DNA of 64,000 bases from Mycolicibacterium sp. GF69 (GTDB taxonomy: Bacteria; Actinomycetota; Actinomycetes; Mycobacteriales; Mycobacteriaceae). Every line of letters begins with the position of its first letter. The stretch's first letter is position 1. Below, one piece after another: positions 8,665-18,501 of the stretch. Below the pieces are notes generated by a model that saw only the letters and a list, made by a program, of their open reading frames with translations, was not told the origin of the DNA and did no database searches. The DNA lies in contig NZ_QMEW01000012.1 of the NCBI RefSeq assembly GCF_003284965.1, forward strand, positions 1 through 64,000, given 5' to 3'. Both the position numbers and the translations under genes were made by a program.

Positions 8665-9593
8665 CGCGAGGCCCCCTGGTACTCGCGCAGGAACATGTCT
8701 TCGAGCGAGGCCGGTGTGACCGTCAGGTCGATGATGCCGAGATCGCTGAGGTGTCCCATCGTCTGGTCGAGGTTGTCGCGGTCGACGGTGAAGACGTAAT
8801 GACCATCGAGGACCGCGAAGTCGTGCACAAAGGAGGCATCCGCAAGCCGCCCGCCGTCCTGACGGGTGCGCACGGTCACGGTCGTGCGCATGAGGTGGCG
8901 TAACTCGTCGAGAGGTCCGGACCGTACGGTGCGGCCGGATCGGATGATCGTGACGTTGTCGCAGAGCTTTTCGACCTCGGCGAGAATGTGGCTGGACAGC
9001 AACACTGCCGCTCCGCGCTTGGCGACTTCGCCCACACACTGCTGAAACGCCTTCTCCATCAACGGGTCCAGCCCGGACGTCGGCTCATCGAGAACGAAGA
9101 GCTCGGCGTTGGTCGAGAAGGCGGCGACGATGGCGACCTTTTGCCGGTTGCCCTTGGAGTAGGTCCGCGCCTTCTTGTGCGGGTCGAGCTCGAAGCGTTC
9201 GATCAACTGATCACGGCGAGCCGTGTCGACCCCGTTGCCGCGGAGCCGGGCCAAGAAGTCGATCGCTTGGAGCCCGGTCAGGTTGGGCCACAACGTCACA
9301 TCGCCCGGCACGTAAGCGATGCGGCGGTGTAATGCCACCGCGTCGTACCACGGGTCGCCACCGAGCAGCCGGACGGTGCCACTGTCTGCTCGCAGGAGTC
9401 CGAGCAACACGCGGATCGTGGTCGACTTGCCGGCGCCGTTCGGTCCGAGAAAGCCGGTGATCTGGCCGGGAGCGACGCTCAGGTCCAGCCCGTCGAGCGC
9501 TTTGGTGCGGCCGAATGCTTTACGCAGCCCCCGGATTTCGACTGCGCCCTGGTCGAGGCCAACGTCAGCCGGCCTGGCTGTTCGGGTCGTCAT
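8661..9593 (-). CDS. ABC exporter ATPase (Rv1218c type)
   Basis: 310-aa nucleotide-binding subunit. Walker [10 protein letters not shown] (about 50-58), Walker [14 protein letters not shown] and the H-loop SSHIL are intact. The signature motif reads YSKGNRQKV instead of LSGGQ, a variant usual for this exporter subfamily. About 90 residues follow the core, as in DrrA-like proteins. ATG 9593 has an AAGGAG site 7 nt upstream and lies 29 nt inside the end of the TetR gene, so regulator, ATPase and permease form one tightly packed operon. Confidence 0.92.
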   Translation of the reverse strand: MTTRTARPADVGLDQGAVEIRGLRKAFGRTKALDGLDLSVAPGQITGFLGPNGAGKSTTIRVLLGLLRADSGTVRLLGGDPWYDAVALHRRIAYVPGDVTLWPNLTGLQAIDFLARLRGNGVDTARRDQLIERFELDPHKKARTYSKGNRQKVAIVAAFSTNAELFVLDEPTSGLDPLMEKAFQQCVGEVAKRGAAVLLSSHILAEVEKLCDNVTIIRSGRTVRSGPLDELRHLMRTTVTVRTRQDGGRLADASFVHDFAVLDGHYVFTVDRDNLDQTMGHLSDLGIIDLTVTPASLEDMFLREYQGASR

Positions 9594-10251
9594 CGCGATC
9601 TCCTTCCTGATGTGTGCTGAATGCGACGCCTCGCTCGCGCTGCTCGAGGAACGCCTCGTACATCGCCGAATCGGCCATCAACCCCTCGGTGTAGAGCTCG
9701 AGCGCGGGCAGCACCATCTCCTCGCCGTAGTCGCGAAGCACCTCGCGCAGATCGGTGGAGGGGTGTAGTTGCAGGTACAGCAAGAAGCCCCCGCCGCTCG
9801 ACATCGACAGGAACCGGGCCCTGGCGTGCGGGTCGCGGCTGGGCTTGAGCAGACCGGAGCGCACGCCGTCCTCGAAATACTGCTCGGCGTTGTCGATCAT
9901 CTGCTGCCAGAACGCCTTGGCCAGCTCGCTGCCCGACTGCATGCTGCGCACCAGATAGGCCATCAACGGCGCATACGACTCGATCTCGGACATCTGTGCC
10001 AGCCACGCCGCGGGGTCGTGCGTCTGCAGCGACTCGGACTTACCTTCCCGGATCACTTCGGCGACGTGGGCGTCGCATGCCTTACGCAAACCCTCCTTCG
10101 AGCCGAAGTGGTGGATGACGAGCGCGGCCGAAACGCCCGCGGCCTCGGCGATGGCCCGCAGCCCGACGGTGAACCCGTGTTGGCCCCACTGCTCGATCGC
10201 CGCTTCGCGGATCCGCGTGATGGCCGTTCGATCATCTGAGGCTGAACGCAT
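9565..10251 (-). CDS. TetR regulator of the ABC exporter (Rv1219c type)
   Basis: 228 aa. N-terminal helix-turn-helix [45 protein letters not shown], then a ligand-binding domain. It is first in the operon with the exporter, so it most likely represses its own promoter until a drug binds. The open frame extends to TTG 10281, but ATG 10251 is preferred: it gives the MRSA start seen in the H37Rv protein and lies 7 nt after a TAGTCT -10. Two palindromes flank that -10 (see 10243-10276). Confidence 0.9.
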   Translation of the reverse strand: MRSASDDRTAITRIREAAIEQWGQHGFTVGLRAIAEAAGVSAALVIHHFGSKEGLRKACDAHVAEVIREGKSESLQTHDPAAWLAQMSEIESYAPLMAYLVRSMQSGSELAKAFWQQMIDNAEQYFEDGVRSGLLKPSRDPHARARFLSMSSGGGFLLYLQLHPSTDLREVLRDYGEEMVLPALELYTEGLMADSAMYEAFLEQRERGVAFSTHQEGDRDDDPNSQAG

Positions 10252-10276
10252 GTTCAGTAGACTAAACGCGCGTTCA
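10243..10276 (-). promoter_or_regulatory. Tandem operator around the TetR/ABC exporter promoter
   Basis: Two 14-bp imperfect palindromes, TGAACGCATGTTCA (10243-10256) and TAAACGCGCGTTCA (10263-10276), are spaced 20 bp centre to centre. The outermost half-sites read TGAACGC toward each other. The -10 hexamer TAGTCT (10264-10259, minus strand) lies between them and 7 nt before ATG 10251, so the downstream palindrome covers the transcription start. This layout fits autorepression by the TetR protein; the binding itself is inferred. Confidence 0.6.
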
Positions 10277-10309
10277 GCCAACGGTCAAGATGCCAGTGCG
10301 CTGACGTGG

Positions 10310-10367
10310 CGAGTGTGGGCTCGAGACACGCTTCGAGACAGAAGACCGTGCGGGTAACCCACGTTCG
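10310..10367 (+). repeat. 58-bp dispersed hairpin repeat, copy A
   Basis: Begins CGAGTGTGGGCTCG and ends GGTAACCCACGTTCG. The outer 10 bases pair with 8 of 10 matches and an inner CACG/CGTG pair extends the stem. Two further copies of exactly 58 bp lie at 45861-45918 (inverted) and 46957-47014. The outer 20 bases are nearly constant and the central 16 vary. Here it sits between the convergent-side end of the methyltransferase gene and the TetR promoter. Confidence 0.75.
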
Positions 10368-10390
10368 GCGAAAGGGTCCGCAGAGGAAAA

Positions 10391-11050
10391 CTAGTCGCGG
10401 GCGGCCGCGAGCAGCCCGTCGCCCAGCGGGATCAACACCGGCGTGAGCCGCTCGTCCTCGGCGATCAGCCGGGCGGCCTCGCGCACGGCCGCCACCTCGG
10501 CGTCGTTGGCGCTGGCATCACCGGCGCGGCCACCGAGTGCGGCACGGTGCAGGACGATCGCCCCGCCGGGACGCAGCAACCGGACACCTTCGGCGACGAA
10601 TTGCGGCTGGTCCAACGGGTCGGCGTCGACAAAAACCAGGTCATAGGACTCGTCGGCCAGGCGGGTCAGCACTTCCTGGGCGCGTCCGCTGATCAAGCGG
10701 CTTCGTCCCGGACCGATACCGGCCTCGCCGAACGCCTGCTTGGCGATGCGCTGGTGTTCCGGCTCGACGTCGATCGTGGTGAGCACCCCGTCCTCGCGCA
10801 TACCCGAGAGCAGCCACAGACCGCTGACCCCGGCGCCGGTCCCGACCTCGACCACGGCCTTGGCGGCGGTCAGCTTGGCGAACACACACAGCAGCGCGCC
10901 GACGGCCGGGGTAACCGCACCCGCGCCGATGTCGAGCGCCCGTTCCCTGGCGGCCGCGACGATCGCGTCCTCGGAGATGGACTGCTCAGCGTGCGAGACT
11001 ATCGATTCGGCACGGCTGTGCGGTCCGATGACATCGTCGGTGCCGACCAT
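10391..11050 (-). CDS. SAM-dependent O-methyltransferase (Rv1220c type)
   Basis: 219-aa class I methyltransferase of the COMT-like O-methyltransferase 3 family. The SAM-binding glycine loop [16 protein letters not shown] and the acidic VDVEPEH-type motif ([14 protein letters not shown]) are followed by LVFVDADP, the metal-binding Asp region. Substrate unknown. ATG 11050 is chosen because a TACGCT -10 lies exactly 6 nt upstream; the longer frame to 11092 would start inside that promoter. It is divergent from sigE, as in H37Rv. Confidence 0.9.
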   Translation of the reverse strand: MVGTDDVIGPHSRAESIVSHAEQSISEDAIVAAARERALDIGAGAVTPAVGALLCVFAKLTAAKAVVEVGTGAGVSGLWLLSGMREDGVLTTIDVEPEHQRIAKQAFGEAGIGPGRSRLISGRAQEVLTRLADESYDLVFVDADPLDQPQFVAEGVRLLRPGGAIVLHRAALGGRAGDASANDAEVAAVREAARLIAEDERLTPVLIPLGDGLLAAARD

Positions 11051-11056
11051 GCCCGC

Positions 11057-11062
11057 AGCGTA
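11057..11062 (-). promoter_or_regulatory. -10 element TACGCT for leaderless methyltransferase gene
   Basis: TACGCT on the minus strand, then the 6-nt spacer GCGGGC, then ATG 11050. The spacing predicts transcription starting at the A of the codon. Confidence 0.5.
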
Positions 11063-11163
11063 GCCAACCGGCCTCGGCCAGCGCCGCGACACGCCCGTCC
11101 CCGCACCCCGGTTTAAGCGGATTTCGACGGATTCGCGCAGGTCGAAAATGGGTAGAAAAGCAT

Positions 11164-11182
11164 TCTCAGCAAAAGTTCAGTT
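11164..11182 (+). promoter_or_regulatory. Direct repeat TCTCAGCA/GTTCAGTT upstream of sigE
   Basis: Two 8-bp loosely conserved units with shared TCAG core (11164-11171 and 11175-11182), 44 bp before ATG 11226. The arrangement resembles the direct-repeat sites bound by the MprA response regulator, which is known to act on sigE in M. tuberculosis. Similarity is by eye and modest. Confidence 0.3.
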
Positions 11183-11225
11183 TGCTCATATGCCAGGCAC
11201 GGCACGGTCGGCGACGGTATGTCCC

Positions 11226-12026
11226 ATGGAAAACGGCGGACGCTGGCTCCCAGGGGTCGAACGGGGGAATACCGATGTGGATTTCCACGTTGCGGCCGAT
11301 AACGAGCCGCTGCGCCGTGATGGCAGCTGTGACCAGGAGGATCTGACGACCACCACCAGAATGGCCCCGACGTCGGCCCCGACCTCGATGTCCCGCCTTG
11401 AGCAGTTCGCGGACGGGGAGTGGGTCGAGCCTTCCGACGAATTGACCGGTACCGCGGTGTTCGACGCCACGGGTGACAAGACCACGATGCCGTCGTGGGA
11501 CGAACTGGTGCGCCAGCACGCCGACCGGGTGTATCGGCTGGCCTATCGCCTGGCCGGTAATCAGCACGACGCAGAGGATCTGACCCAGGAGACGTTCATC
11601 CGGGTGTTCCGCTCCCTGCAGAACTACCAGCCGGGCACGTTCGAGGGCTGGCTGCATCGCATCACGACGAACCTGTTCCTCGACATGGTGCGCAGGCGCG
11701 GCCGCATCCGCATGGAGGCGCTGCCCGAGGACTACGACCGGGTGCCCGCCGACGACCCGAACCCCGAGCAGATCTACCACGACTCGCGGTTGGGTCCGGA
11801 TCTTCAGGCGGCGCTGGATTCACTGCCGCCGGAGTTCCGCGCCGCGGTCGTGCTGTGCGACATCGAGGGGCTGTCCTACGAGGAGATCGGCGCCACGCTC
11901 GGTGTCAAGCTGGGCACGGTGCGTAGCCGCATCCACCGCGGTAGGCAGGCCCTGCGCGACTACCTGGCCAACCACGGCGACACCGCCTCGTCGGGTCGTC
12001 TCGGCGACGCGGCCAAGACGGCCTGA
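11226..12026 (+). CDS. sigE: ECF RNA polymerase sigma factor SigE
   Basis: 266 aa. Sigma-70 region 2 ([42 protein letters not shown], about 95-135) and region 4 ([45 protein letters not shown]) are almost identical to M. tuberculosis SigE. It directs the response to envelope damage, heat, detergent and low phosphate. ATG 11226 (MENGG) matches the H37Rv start MELLGG, although the frame is open from 11148. rseA follows immediately; htrA and tatB complete a surface-stress cluster. Confidence 0.96.
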   Translation: MENGGRWLPGVERGNTDVDFHVAADNEPLRRDGSCDQEDLTTTTRMAPTSAPTSMSRLEQFADGEWVEPSDELTGTAVFDATGDKTTMPSWDELVRQHADRVYRLAYRLAGNQHDAEDLTQETFIRVFRSLQNYQPGTFEGWLHRITTNLFLDMVRRRGRIRMEALPEDYDRVPADDPNPEQIYHDSRLGPDLQAALDSLPPEFRAAVVLCDIEGLSYEEIGATLGVKLGTVRSRIHRGRQALRDYLANHGDTASSGRLGDAAKTA

Positions 12027-12103
12027 CGTTCGCAGCCTCCGCGCAGCGCGCCGCGCTACATTCGAGTGAGCACACCGTGACACGCAGCGAGAGGAGCTGG
12101 GCG

Positions 12104-12499
12104 ATGGTCGACCGGGGGCACGTGTTCCGTCGGGCCTTCTCGTGGCTGCCCTCTCAGTTCGCCTCCCAGAGCGACGGGCCGGTCGGACCGCGGCAGTTCG
12201 GCTCCACCGAGCATCTCTCCACCGAGGCGATCGCCGCGTTTGTCGACGGTGAACTGCGGTTGACCCCGCATCTGCGGGCCGCCCACCACTTGTCGTTGTG
12301 CCCACAGTGCGCAGCGGAGGTCGACGCTCAGCGACAAGCCCGCGAGGCGTTGCGGGGATCGCGTCCCGTCGTCACGCCGAGCTCACTTCTGGGCCTGTTG
12401 TCCGAGATCCCGCACCACGCTCCGCCGGAGCCGCCCGTCGAGACGCAACGTTCGCAGTTTGCTGACAGCGCAGAGCGTCTCCGGCGCAAGCGCCGGTAG
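12104..12499 (+). CDS. rseA: Anti-sigma factor RseA for SigE
   Basis: 131 aa. Carries the zinc-binding anti-sigma (ZAS) motif H-x3-C-x2-C in HHLSLCPQC (about residues 58-66), which grips SigE and releases it on oxidation or proteolysis. The N-terminus VFRRAFSWLPSQFASQSD and the helix STEHLSTEAIAAFVDGELR match Rv1222. ATG 12104 is chosen because GAGGAG lies 7 nt upstream; an in-frame GTG at 12077 has none. No membrane segment is seen, so it is a cytosolic anti-sigma factor. Confidence 0.93.
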   Translation: MVDRGHVFRRAFSWLPSQFASQSDGPVGPRQFGSTEHLSTEAIAAFVDGELRLTPHLRAAHHLSLCPQCAAEVDAQRQAREALRGSRPVVTPSSLLGLLSEIPHHAPPEPPVETQRSQFADSAERLRRKRR

Positions 12500-12504
12500 G
12501 GTAA

Positions 12505-14052
<1,548 letters not shown>

Positions 14053-14055
14053 CCG

Positions 14056-14505
14056 ATGTTCGCCAACCTCGGCTGGGGCGAGATGCTGATCCTGGTGATC
14101 GCCGGTCTGGTGATCCTCGGACCCGAGCGGCTACCCGGCGCGATCCGGTGGACGACGGGTGCGCTGCGGCAGGCGCGCGACTACATCAGCGGTGCCACCA
14201 GCCAGTTGCGCGAGGATCTCGGTCCGGAATTCGACGACCTGCGCGGGCCGCTCAGCGAGCTCAACAAGCTTCGGGGTATGACGCCCCGCGCCGCGCTCAC
14301 CAAGCACCTGCTCGACGGGGACGACTCACTGTTCACCGGGAAGTTCGATCGGGAAGCGTTTGACCGCCCGGACGACAAGCCGCTGAGCTCACCGGCACCG
14401 ACTGCGCGGGATGCTCAACAAAGTCCGGACGTTCCCGAGGCGCCGCTCGCACCGAGGAGCCCGGACGCCCCCGCGACTACGCCGTTCGACACCGACGCGA
14501 CGTAG
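14056..14505 (+). CDS. tatB: Twin-arginine translocase subunit TatB
   Basis: 149 aa. Single N-terminal helix [20 protein letters not shown] ending in LGPERLP, then an amphipathic helix ([25 protein letters not shown]) and an acidic disordered tail. TatB binds signal peptides of folded exported proteins together with TatC. Position directly behind htrA is conserved in mycobacteria. No separate promoter is visible in the 3-nt gap. Confidence 0.94.
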   Translation: MFANLGWGEMLILVIAGLVILGPERLPGAIRWTTGALRQARDYISGATSQLREDLGPEFDDLRGPLSELNKLRGMTPRAALTKHLLDGDDSLFTGKFDREAFDRPDDKPLSSPAPTARDAQQSPDVPEAPLAPRSPDAPATTPFDTDAT

Positions 14506-14523
14506 CGCCCCGAGGCCCAGCGC

Positions 14524-15162
14524 TCACATGAAGTACTGCTCGTCCCCGGACGGGTATCCGCCGCCGTTGGTGGCGATGTGGACGTGGTCGAAATGGTTGG
14601 CGGTCTCGTTGCCGTAGTCCGCCGTCCAGCTGGGCGCGCCGACGCCCGGATAGAAGCCCTGTCGCCAGATCACGTGGATGACGCCCCACCGCTTCGCGTT
14701 GGCCAGTGCGTAACCGGCGATCTGGTTGCCGAGCGCGATGCCCTCTTCGCTGTTGTGGTTCGGGATCATCACGTCGATCGCCAAGCCGTTGGGATGCCAC
14801 TTGAGCGGGTCCTGGCGGTACCCACCGATCGTGGTCACCTCGGGAAACAGCACGTTGATGGCGCGAGCCACCCGAATCGTGTTGACCTGCAAGCCGCCTT
14901 CGGGCGTGATACCGGCGGGCAGAGCGAACGGGGTGGCCGCGGTGGCGACCGGTGCGCTGGCAGCGAGCAATTCGGCTTCGGTGGGTATGGGGAACGACGG
15001 GGCGGCGTCGGCGGGCGCGGCCGCCGGGACCGGGGCGGGCGCTGCAGGCTTGTGCGCGGGTGACTCTGCGGTCTGAGCGTAAAACAGGGCAGCAGAGAGC
15101 GCGATCGACATGACCAGGGCCAGCAACCGGCCCCGCCCGTTGGCTAACACCGCCCTACCCAC
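14524..15162 (-). CDS. Secreted LAS-type peptidase-like cell wall protein
   Basis: 212 aa. An N-terminal signal/anchor helix (LLALVMSIALSAALFYAQ), an Ala-Pro-rich linker to about residue 75, then a globular domain. The domain has the pattern of LAS (VanY/lysostaphin-like) metallopeptidases: WHPNGLAIDVMIP (H-x2-G-x-A-x-D) and a second His pair in HFDHVHIA. The family is close to the ARB-07466/VldE-type C-terminal domain. Likely a cell wall hydrolase or binder; substrate not known. The frame opens at GTG 15171, but a TACAGT -10 overlaps it, so GTG 15162, 7 nt downstream, is preferred. Confidence 0.75.
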   Translation of the reverse strand: MGRAVLANGRGRLLALVMSIALSAALFYAQTAESPAHKPAAPAPVPAAAPADAAPSFPIPTEAELLAASAPVATAATPFALPAGITPEGGLQVNTIRVARAINVLFPEVTTIGGYRQDPLKWHPNGLAIDVMIPNHNSEEGIALGNQIAGYALANAKRWGVIHVIWRQGFYPGVGAPSWTADYGNETANHFDHVHIATNGGGYPSGDEQYFM

Positions 15163-15169
15163 GAACAGC

Positions 15170-15175
15170 ACTGTA
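15170..15175 (-). promoter_or_regulatory. -10 element TACAGT for the LAS-type peptidase gene
   Basis: Minus-strand TACAGT followed by a 7-nt spacer and GTG 15162. It decides between two in-frame GTG codons. Confidence 0.45.
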
Positions 15176-15237
15176 ACGCCATGTGGGACAGGGCGTGACG
15201 GACTTCATCGACGCAGCCGGGGTGGGACACGGGAACG

Positions 15238-16380
15238 TTATCGACCGGCAGGGTCGAGCCCCAGCGACATTCCCGCCAGCCCGCGTTTGCGGCTGAACAG
15301 GACGTCGGCGACGCCCCGTAACTCCTTGCCCGCGGCGGAGTCGGGTGCCGAGAGCACCAATGGGACGCCGGAATCGCCGGCTGCTACCAGAGCCGGGTCG
15401 AGCGGCACTTGGCCGAGCAACGGCACGTCGGCGCCTATCGCGCGCGTCAACCGCTCGGCGACCTGCTTGCCGCCGCCTTCGCCGAAGAGGTGCATGGTGG
15501 TGCCGTCGGGCAGCAGCAGCCCGGACATGTTCTCGACCACGCCGACGATGCGTTGACGGGTCTGCAGGGCGATCGCACCGGCCCGTTCGGCCACTTCGGC
15601 GGCGGCCAGTTGCGGAGTCGTCACCACCAGGATCTCCGCGCCCGGGATCAACTGCGCTACCGAGATCGCGACATCACCGGTACCCGGAGGCAGGTCGAGC
15701 AGCAGCACATCCAGATCGCCCCAGTAGACGTCGGCGAGGAACTGCTGCAGCGCCCGGTGCAGCATCGGCCCGCGCCACACCACCGGGGTGTTGCCCTGGG
15801 TGAACATCGCGATCGAGATGACCCGCACGTCATGGGCGACCGGTGGCAGGATCATCGACTCGACCTGGGTGGGCCGGTCGGTGACGCCCAGCATGCGCGG
15901 GACAGAGTGTCCGTAGATGTCGGCGTCCAGCACGCCGACAGAAACCCCGCGCGCGGCCATCGCCGCCGCGAGGTTGACGGTCACGCTGGACTTGCCCACA
16001 CCGCCTTTGCCGGAGGCCACCGCGTAGACCCGCGTCAGCGAGCCCGGTTGGGCGAACGGGATGACCGGCTCGCGCGAGTCGCCGCGCAGTTGCTTGCGCA
16101 GTTCGGTGCGTTGTTCGTCGTTCATCACGTCGAGAGTGACCCGGACGGACCCGGTACCGGGGACGTCGGCGACGGCGCGGCTCACCTGATCGGAGATCTC
16201 GGTCTTCTTCGGGCACGCGGAGGTGGTCAGGTACACCTCGACATGGACTGCGCCGTCGGGCTCAGCAGTCACGTTCTTGACCATGCCGAGCTCGGTGATC
16301 GGCCGCCGCAACTCGGGGTCGATCACTTTGGCCAGCGCGCGGCGGACCGCGGCTTCCAGCTCAGGGGGTGATTGAGACAT
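15238..16380 (-). CDS. mrp: Mrp/ApbC-family iron-sulfur carrier ATPase
   Basis: 380 aa. N-terminal MIP18/DUF59 domain (1-95, with SACPKK), then a ParA-type ATPase with the deviant Walker A SGKGGVGKSS and LLLDLPPGTGD. Mrp proteins bind and pass Fe-S clusters. The C-terminal CxxC that holds the bridging cluster in most homologues is absent: the segment reads NMSGLLLPDG, where others have NMSxxxCPxC. H37Rv Mrp shows the same loss as I recall it. ATG 16380 lies 7 nt behind a TAGACT -10, favouring it over GTG 16383. Confidence 0.92.
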   Translation of the reverse strand: MSQSPPELEAAVRRALAKVIDPELRRPITELGMVKNVTAEPDGAVHVEVYLTTSACPKKTEISDQVSRAVADVPGTGSVRVTLDVMNDEQRTELRKQLRGDSREPVIPFAQPGSLTRVYAVASGKGGVGKSSVTVNLAAAMAARGVSVGVLDADIYGHSVPRMLGVTDRPTQVESMILPPVAHDVRVISIAMFTQGNTPVVWRGPMLHRALQQFLADVYWGDLDVLLLDLPPGTGDVAISVAQLIPGAEILVVTTPQLAAAEVAERAGAIALQTRQRIVGVVENMSGLLLPDGTTMHLFGEGGGKQVAERLTRAIGADVPLLGQVPLDPALVAAGDSGVPLVLSAPDSAAGKELRGVADVLFSRKRGLAGMSLGLDPAGR

Positions 16381-16387
16381 CACGTCG

Positions 16388-16393
16388 AGTCTA
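16388..16393 (-). promoter_or_regulatory. -10 element TAGACT for leaderless mrp
   Basis: Minus-strand TAGACT, 7-nt spacer CGACGTG, then ATG 16380. Confidence 0.45.
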
Positions 16394-16413
16394 GGCCGAC
16401 TCGACGGTGGTCT

Positions 16414-17874
16414 TTAACCGACGGGTCCGGGTGCGGGTCCGGGCTGGGCTGCCGGGCCGGGTCCGGGAGCGGGTCCGGGTCCGGGCTGGACCGCTGGTGC
16501 TGGTCCGGGCGCCGGGGCGGGTGCACCAGCGGCCGGTGCAGGCCCGGGCGGCGGTGCCATGGGAGCGGGCGGCGCCATCGGAGCCGGGCCGGGTGGGAGC
16601 ATCGGCTGGGCGACCGGAGGTCCACCGAGCGCGGGCTGCAGCGGCGGTGCCGGGTTGTCCTCGATGCAGAACACCGCGCACTCGGGCCGCGGCGGCTGCG
16701 GCATCCACGGCGGAGTCCACGGCGGCGGTGCCGGTGGGGCCTGGGGCGTCGCCGGTGCTTGCGGGATGGGTCCGGGCAGCGGACCGAGCCGTTGGCCGGG
16801 GGCGAATCCCGGCATGTTGCCGATCTGACTGGCGACGGCGTCACGTTCGAGCAGCGGCATCAGCGCCAAGGGATCGTTGGCGGGCAGGCCCAGCGCGTTG
16901 ATCGGCAGGCCCGGCCCGAGCCCCTCGTACTCGGCGAGGTCGGTGAGGTGCACGTTGCCGGTTTCGGGAAGTGTGGGGACCGATCCGGTGATCGGCGGCA
17001 GGTCCATCGGCACCACGCCGGTGGCATAGGCCGCGGCCCAGCCGAGCACATTGCGGGCATAGGCCACCGAGTTGTTGTAGCGCAGGATGGCCGACATCAC
17101 GTGCGATGGGTCGCGCAGGTTCATGTTGCCGCTGCACAGGTAACGCGCGGCCGCCAGGCTCGAGTCGAACAGGTTCTGGACCTCGGCCTTGCCGTCGCCG
17201 TCACCGTCAGAGGCGTACCGAGACCAGGTGCCCGGAAGGAACTGCATGGGTCCCATCGCCCGGGCGTAGGTGACGCGGTCGGCCGTTCGGCTCTGCACGA
17301 TGACCTCGTTGCCGGGCAGCGTGCCGTCCAGAGCCGGCCCGAAGATGGGTCGGACCGCGGTGCCGCGCGCATCCGTGGCACCCCCGTTGGCGTGCAGCGA
17401 TTCGATACGTCCGATGCCGGCCAACAGGTTCCAGCTGATGCCACAGCCCGGGTAGGCGGCGGCCATCATCCGCTCGGCGTTGCGGTACGCCGACAAGGCC
17501 ATACCCGGAATACCCAGCGCGCCAGGAGAATTCACGATCGCGGCGGGAGGCGGAGACGACACTGTCGAGGCAGCGATGTGGAAGGCGCTCGGCGCCTTGG
17601 TGACCGCGACCACCGAGGCGCCCGCCCGCGCACCGGGCGACGGTTCGACCGCGGCCAGCGGAGTCACCGCGGCGTCGGATACCGATGTGCGCGGGGAAGG
17701 CGCCGAGGCGCCGACGCTGCCGGCAAGGATGACGGGGGCGATGATCGCCACGCCGAGCCCTGCGCGCATGCGGGAAGGGGAAACCAGCTTCTGGACTCGA
17801 GGGCCCGGGGTTCGCATCAGGCGCCCCGCTTGGCGCCGCACGGCCCGTAGGGCGGCTCCTCCCCTTATGTGCAC
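16414..17874 (-). CDS. Secreted lytic transglycosylase (SLT_2/MltB-like)
   Basis: 486 aa. A membrane/signal helix (about 38-58, MRAGLGVAIIAPVILAGSVG), a spacer, then a transglycosylase domain of the MltB type (about 120-290) with the catalytic Glu158 in LAGIGRIESLHANGG and ARAMGPMQFLPGTWSRY. From about residue 365 it is almost pure Pro-Ala-Gly, probably a wall-spanning tail. It would cleave glycan strands in the periplasm. Resembles Rv1230c. Start uncertain: GTG 17874 has no ribosome site, ATG 17817 is another option. Confidence 0.85.
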   Translation of the reverse strand: MHIRGGAALRAVRRQAGRLMRTPGPRVQKLVSPSRMRAGLGVAIIAPVILAGSVGASAPSPRTSVSDAAVTPLAAVEPSPGARAGASVVAVTKAPSAFHIAASTVSSPPPAAIVNSPGALGIPGMALSAYRNAERMMAAAYPGCGISWNLLAGIGRIESLHANGGATDARGTAVRPIFGPALDGTLPGNEVIVQSRTADRVTYARAMGPMQFLPGTWSRYASDGDGDGKAEVQNLFDSSLAAARYLCSGNMNLRDPSHVMSAILRYNNSVAYARNVLGWAAAYATGVVPMDLPPITGSVPTLPETGNVHLTDLAEYEGLGPGLPINALGLPANDPLALMPLLERDAVASQIGNMPGFAPGQRLGPLPGPIPQAPATPQAPPAPPPWTPPWMPQPPRPECAVFCIEDNPAPPLQPALGGPPVAQPMLPPGPAPMAPPAPMAPPPGPAPAAGAPAPAPGPAPAVQPGPGPAPGPGPAAQPGPAPGPVG

Positions 17875-17952
17875 TCAACCGTCCTTGGTCTGCATTCGCT
17901 TGTGAACCAGGTCACCATACCTACTAAGCAATCGGCGCGTTGCAGCAATGCG

Positions 17953-18501
17953 TTAGCTACCCGCGCTCGACTTTTTCGTTCGGCGCTCACCGGGATCGGG
18001 CCGGCCGATGTCGTCGTCGCCCGGATCGGTGGGCGATTGCTGCAGCTGGGCCAGCATTTCGCGCATCTCGTCGAGCTCGCGGCGCAGGTAGTCGCGGGTG
18101 ACGACCTCACCGATCGCCAACCGCAGTGCGGCAAGTTCGCGGGCGAGGTACTCGGTGTCGGCCTTGGTTTGCAGGGCACGGCGGCGATCCTCGTCGAGCG
18201 AGACGCGGTCCCGGTTTTCCTGGCGGTTCTGCGCCAGCAGGATCAACGGCGCCGCGTACGCCGCCTGCGTGGAGAACGCCAGGTTGAGCAGGATGAACGG
18301 GTAGGGATCCCAGCGCAGCCCGATGGCGAACAGGTTCAGCGCGATCCAGACGATCACGATGATGGTCTGCCAGGCCAGGTAGCGCCCAGTGCCCAGGTAC
18401 CGCGCGATCGACTCGCTGAAGTTCCCGACCGCCTCGGGGTCGACGTTGAAGGAGAACCGCCGCGAGGCCAGCGGCGTGTCGAGTCGGCTGCGGTCGGTCA
18501 T
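17953..18501 (-). CDS. DUF1003 membrane protein
   Basis: 182 aa. Two membrane helices around the DUF1003 core (WQTIIVIVWIALNLFAIGLR, then DPYPFILLNLAFSTQAAYAA and LLAQNRQ), followed by a charged helical tail (about 105-165, probable coiled coil). Function unknown. Its ATG overlaps the stop of the MgtE-like gene (TGATG), so the two are coupled. The pair Rv1231c-Rv1232c is kept in the same order in M. tuberculosis, which suggests they work together at the membrane. Confidence 0.88.
   Translation of the reverse strand: MTDRSRLDTPLASRRFSFNVDPEAVGNFSESIARYLGTGRYLAWQTIIVIVWIALNLFAIGLRWDPYPFILLNLAFSTQAAYAAPLILLAQNRQENRDRVSLDEDRRRALQTKADTEYLARELAALRLAIGEVVTRDYLRRELDEMREMLAQLQQSPTDPGDDDIGRPDPGERRTKKSSAGS

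Noticed and set aside
7057..9039. 660-codon reading of the ABC permease gene
   Set aside because: The extra N-terminus lies wholly inside the ATPase gene; ATG 8664 overlapping the ATPase stop is the natural start.
8988..9332. Alternative small genes antisense to the ABC ATPase
   Set aside because: No start with a ribosome site or -10, and the sense strand is an intact conserved gene.
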